Source: Erythrophleum ivorense
Taxonomy: Eukaryota; Streptophyta; Magnoliopsida; Fabales; Fabaceae
Length of the DNA: 64,000 nucleotides
Assembly: GCA_026724425.1 (NCBI GenBank)
Contig: JAIUCV010000023.1
Coordinates: 5,585,958 to 5,649,957, forward strand
Reading direction: 5' to 3'
The first letter of the stretch is position 1, and each line of letters opens with the position of its first letter. Shown one piece after another: positions 61,331 to 64,000 of the stretch. The position numbers and the translations under genes were made by a program. The notes below the pieces were generated by a model that saw only the letters and a program-made list of their open reading frames with translations, was not told where the DNA came from and searched no databases.

Positions 61331-64000
61331 TGTAACAACCAGAAAAAAGAAAAGAAAAGAAAAGAGAAAAGAAAAGGGAAAAAAAAGAAAAGCTGAAAAT
61401 TTTCGAAGGCTGAAAATTTTCTAAGTCTGCTAGCTATAGTCTAGCTATAGCGAATGTACCTGTTCGCTATAGCCTAGCTATAGCGAGAGTGCCTTCTCAC
61501 TATAATGAAAATGCTTCTAGCTATAGCGAGTGCGGGCATCTCATACATAAACCAGGGAGTTGCTCGCCGTAGCGTACGCTATAGCGAAGGAAAAGGTCTG
61601 GGACTGACACGAGCTCGCCGTAGCGAGGGTTATAGCTCGTTATAGCGAGGGTTAGTCCGGAAAAGTATAAAAAGTGAGATTTTGACTTTTTTAAACTTCC
61701 AAACTCTTCCTTTCTCTGTAAACCGACATAAGCTTCGACTAAGAGAGAGAAAAAGGCTGTGGAGAGAGAGAGAGACCTAGAGAAGGAAGGAGAACAAGCA
61801 AAGAGGTAAGCAATCTTGAGATTTCCATAGCTTTTCTCTTTAGCATGGTATTCTTCTCTCCTTTGCCCTCTCTTTCTATGGTTTAGTAGTTGATTTGGGT
61901 TGGGTTCAGAAGAGAGAAAGTGGAAAAACCACTATTGAGGAAAGGTAGAGCTCATGTAGCTTCATTTCTTCTTCTTTGTTTTCCTTTTTAAGAGCTTGAG
62001 AGAGGAAGGAGAGTGAGTAGGATTCTAGAGAGAGAATCCCTAGTTTCTTACATGAGTAGTAGGGGTTTGCTTCGATGAAGAATCCTTTTAGCTTTGTGAG
62101 TACTTATTTGAGTTATGAGAGAATAATCCCATGCTCTTTGTTGTGCTTAGGCTCAAAGGAAGCAACTCCATCTAGTTGTGAGTGTGAAATCAAGAAGGGA
62201 AAAGAGGAATTGAAAGGGAAGGCTTGTGTTAGCCGATAAGGTAGCTCTCTACTCTTTCTTGTTACATTCTTGGATGTGTAATAGTCATTGTATGCTTGTG
62301 TATGTGCTTGTATGATGAGATATGCCATTGATGTTGCTTTGATGCATTGGTACCAATATGCTTATGATATGAATTGTGGAAATTGCTCGGGTGAGGTGGT
62401 GCTGAAAGTCCCTTGAGACGGGTGAGGTGGAGCCAAAAGTCCCTAAACCAAGGGTGAGGCCAATCCAAAAGTCCCAAAGCTTGGGTGAGGCTAGACCGAA
62501 AGTCCCTAGAGCCTATTCTTGGCATGGATATGATATCATGGCATGAAACACATATGTTGTGTCATTATGACTTGATTGCATGCTTTGACTGGTTTATATA
62601 TCTTGATTGCTTCTTGAATGAGTATGAGCTATTGAGATTCCCTAAATCTTACCCCCTTCCCTCTCCTATCTTAACATCCAGGTGGAGCTCAAGAGCCTAA
62701 GAGTGGAGGCCATGAGGTATAGAAGGTATTGTTTTGCCACTTTTGCACACTTACACCTAGGTTGATGTATAGGAAGACCAAGTACTTTTGTATAGATATC
62801 ATTTTTGAGTTGTAAATATGTAAGCACATGTAACCATATGTATAAGTGATGTATGAACGGTGTAAAGAGCCAAGGTAATAGAAACGTGATATTTGGCCCT
62901 TTGGTGGCTTATATGAAATAGTGCAAATTGTCCCGTAGCATAGCGAGTTTGAGTTGCGTATTGACTTGGATCACTTGAGTAATTCATTTATGCTATGTTT
63001 GTACTTTCAAACTTGCCCAAAAGATGCTAGAGCATGTGGGAGGTCATTTGGACCCATTATGAACCATTGTGGGTGCCAAAATTGCTAATTTTGTGAGCTC
63101 TGTCAAAATGTGTCCAGATGAGCTCTTCTTGATATGAAATTTGGCATGCCTCTAGATTCTATTGAGAGCTTCTTGAGAAGCTAAAGTGGGTAATATTTGG
63201 AGGTCTAAGGAATATTTGGTGAATTGTTGAAGTTTGGAAATTTTAATGGTTTGGTCATGGTACTGTGCATCAAGTCCAAAAATGAATCAATGTCATTCAT
63301 AGACCAAATCGTGTCCAATTGTCATGAAATTTTATGAGCATAAACTAATATCTACAGTGATCTATACCAACTGGAAGCACCTCAATTGGAGGTCTGTAGA
63401 GAGAGAAACGACTTTATGAAGTTTTGTATCAGCATCAGGGAAGCTTTCCGACCTTCGTTACTGTTCCATCCGTTTTCGAGGTCCAAGAGCTCTTGAACTG
63501 ATCTGGACTTATTTTTTTCCTCTAGTTAACATCTATAGATTTCCAAATTGGTATATTTTGCCCAGATTGGATTCTTGTGGAATTAATTACGAATTTTCAA
63601 AGTTCATGACAGTAAACTGCACCAGTAACAGGGACAGCCAGACATCTGTGTCTTTTTCGATGTCAAATATGGTCGAAACGCTGAGGTTGTGGTTGGAAGT
63701 TATTTTTATATGAAGTTAACATCTGAAGCTTTCTAGAGAGCTATGATTTTCTTGATTTCCATTTTTCTATAATTAGTTATGATTTTCCAAAGTTAGAGCC
63801 AAAAATCTGACTTTTGGGCTCATTTGAGAAATTGCATTTTCTTGGTTTTTGGCTTCATACCCGTGGTTTATGAGTTTTTTGACGCTATGTACAAGTCTTA
63901 TAAATGGTAATTGAGTAGAGGATGTGAATGATGGGTTCACGGGACCCACGGGGCAAAATATGACCAGTTAAACCCCAACTTTAAGTAGTAAAATACTATG
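61331..64000 (+). mobile_element. LTR L9 (large TGTAAC family), cut by the window end
   Basis: It starts TGTAACAACCAGAAAAAAG at 61331, preceded by TAATC (61326-61330), the likely left target duplication. U3 is short (about 330 bases) and holds a polypurine run (61341-61392) and the palindrome array (61430-61650), then TATAAAAAG at 61666-61674 and a GAGAGAGA-rich leader. Donor-like GAGGTAAGC is at about 61804 and AAGGTAGCTC at about 62238; the 35-40-base repeats are at 62390-62515. The last bases in the window match the part of L1 at about 5970-5990, so only about 120-150 bases should be missing. Minus-strand frames at 62113-62328 and 62262-62525 are antisense to the LTR and recur in L8. No coding domain is present. 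Confidence 0.88.
61430..61650. repeat. palindrome array in U3 of L9
   Basis: Repeated variants of the palindrome lie within 16 bases upstream of the TATA box: CTAGCTATAGCGAA (61441), TTCGCTATAGCCTAGC (61463), AGCTATAGCGAG (61476 and 61519), TACGCTATAGCGAA (61575) and CTCGTTATAGCGAG (61637). This is the same motif and the same promoter-proximal place as in L8, but the spacing and the flanking spacer are different. Confidence 0.85.

Noticed and set aside
1..64000. CRISPR arrays, bacterial operons, rRNA or tRNA genes
   Set aside because: No regular repeat-spacer pattern, ribosome-binding sites, cloverleaf or rRNA sequence was recognised; the content is typical plant repeat DNA.

Overview
The window looks like nuclear DNA of a flowering plant, probably a eudicot. 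It is AT-rich, has no bacterial-type operons, and holds relics of nearly every common plant transposon class: an Athila-like Ty3/Gypsy element, a Ty1/Copia trace, an L1-type LINE, a TRIM, CACTA-like and hAT-like DNA elements, and fold-back MITEs. I see one credible intact protein-coding gene, on the minus strand at 28374-29072. It resembles the 30K-superfamily movement proteins known from plant viruses and from homologues integrated in plant genomes. All else is mobile-element DNA or unassigned AT-rich sequence. The species cannot be named from the sequence.

Left part (1-12.9 kb). A decayed Athila-like element runs from the window edge: end of gag, protease, RNase H (the reverse transcriptase is missing), integrase, a polypurine tract, and a 3' LTR that starts at 7651. 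Its integrase is split by a 3.47 kb solo LTR (2654-6127). A fragment of the same LTR family lies at about 10.1-11.15 kb.

Middle part (12.97-30.6 kb). A CACTA-like element (12973-18497, TSD TCA) carries an inverted solo LTR (13716-17109, TSD TAAAG). It is followed by a duplicated segment in which one copy holds a fold-back MITE, a CACTA-like left end, a second local duplication, a hAT-like element (25530-26230, 8-bp TSD), a Copia RNase H scrap, and the movement-protein-like gene with a probable intron in its 5' leader.

Right part (30.6-64 kb). This is a nested stack. LINE relics on the minus strand are interrupted by solo LTRs at 37845-41857 (which ends in a 414-bp TRIM) and 44024-47448. A second LTR family (47655-56983, TSD CCCAA) also interrupts the LINE and itself contains two merged copies of the first family (50520-56887, TSD GATTA). 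Another solo LTR lies just left of the LINE (30625-34364, TSD ATATA). A last copy starts at 61331 and runs off the window.

The main structural result is one family of very large solo LTRs, about 3.4-3.7 kb each (TGTAAC...GTTACA). Most copies have target-site duplications that can be read exactly, and no internal coding region of the family is present. Two copies (53575-56887 and 61331-64000) carry, just upstream of the TATA-like box, an array of short GC-rich palindromes (TCGCTATAGCGA and variants) that I do not see in the other copies.
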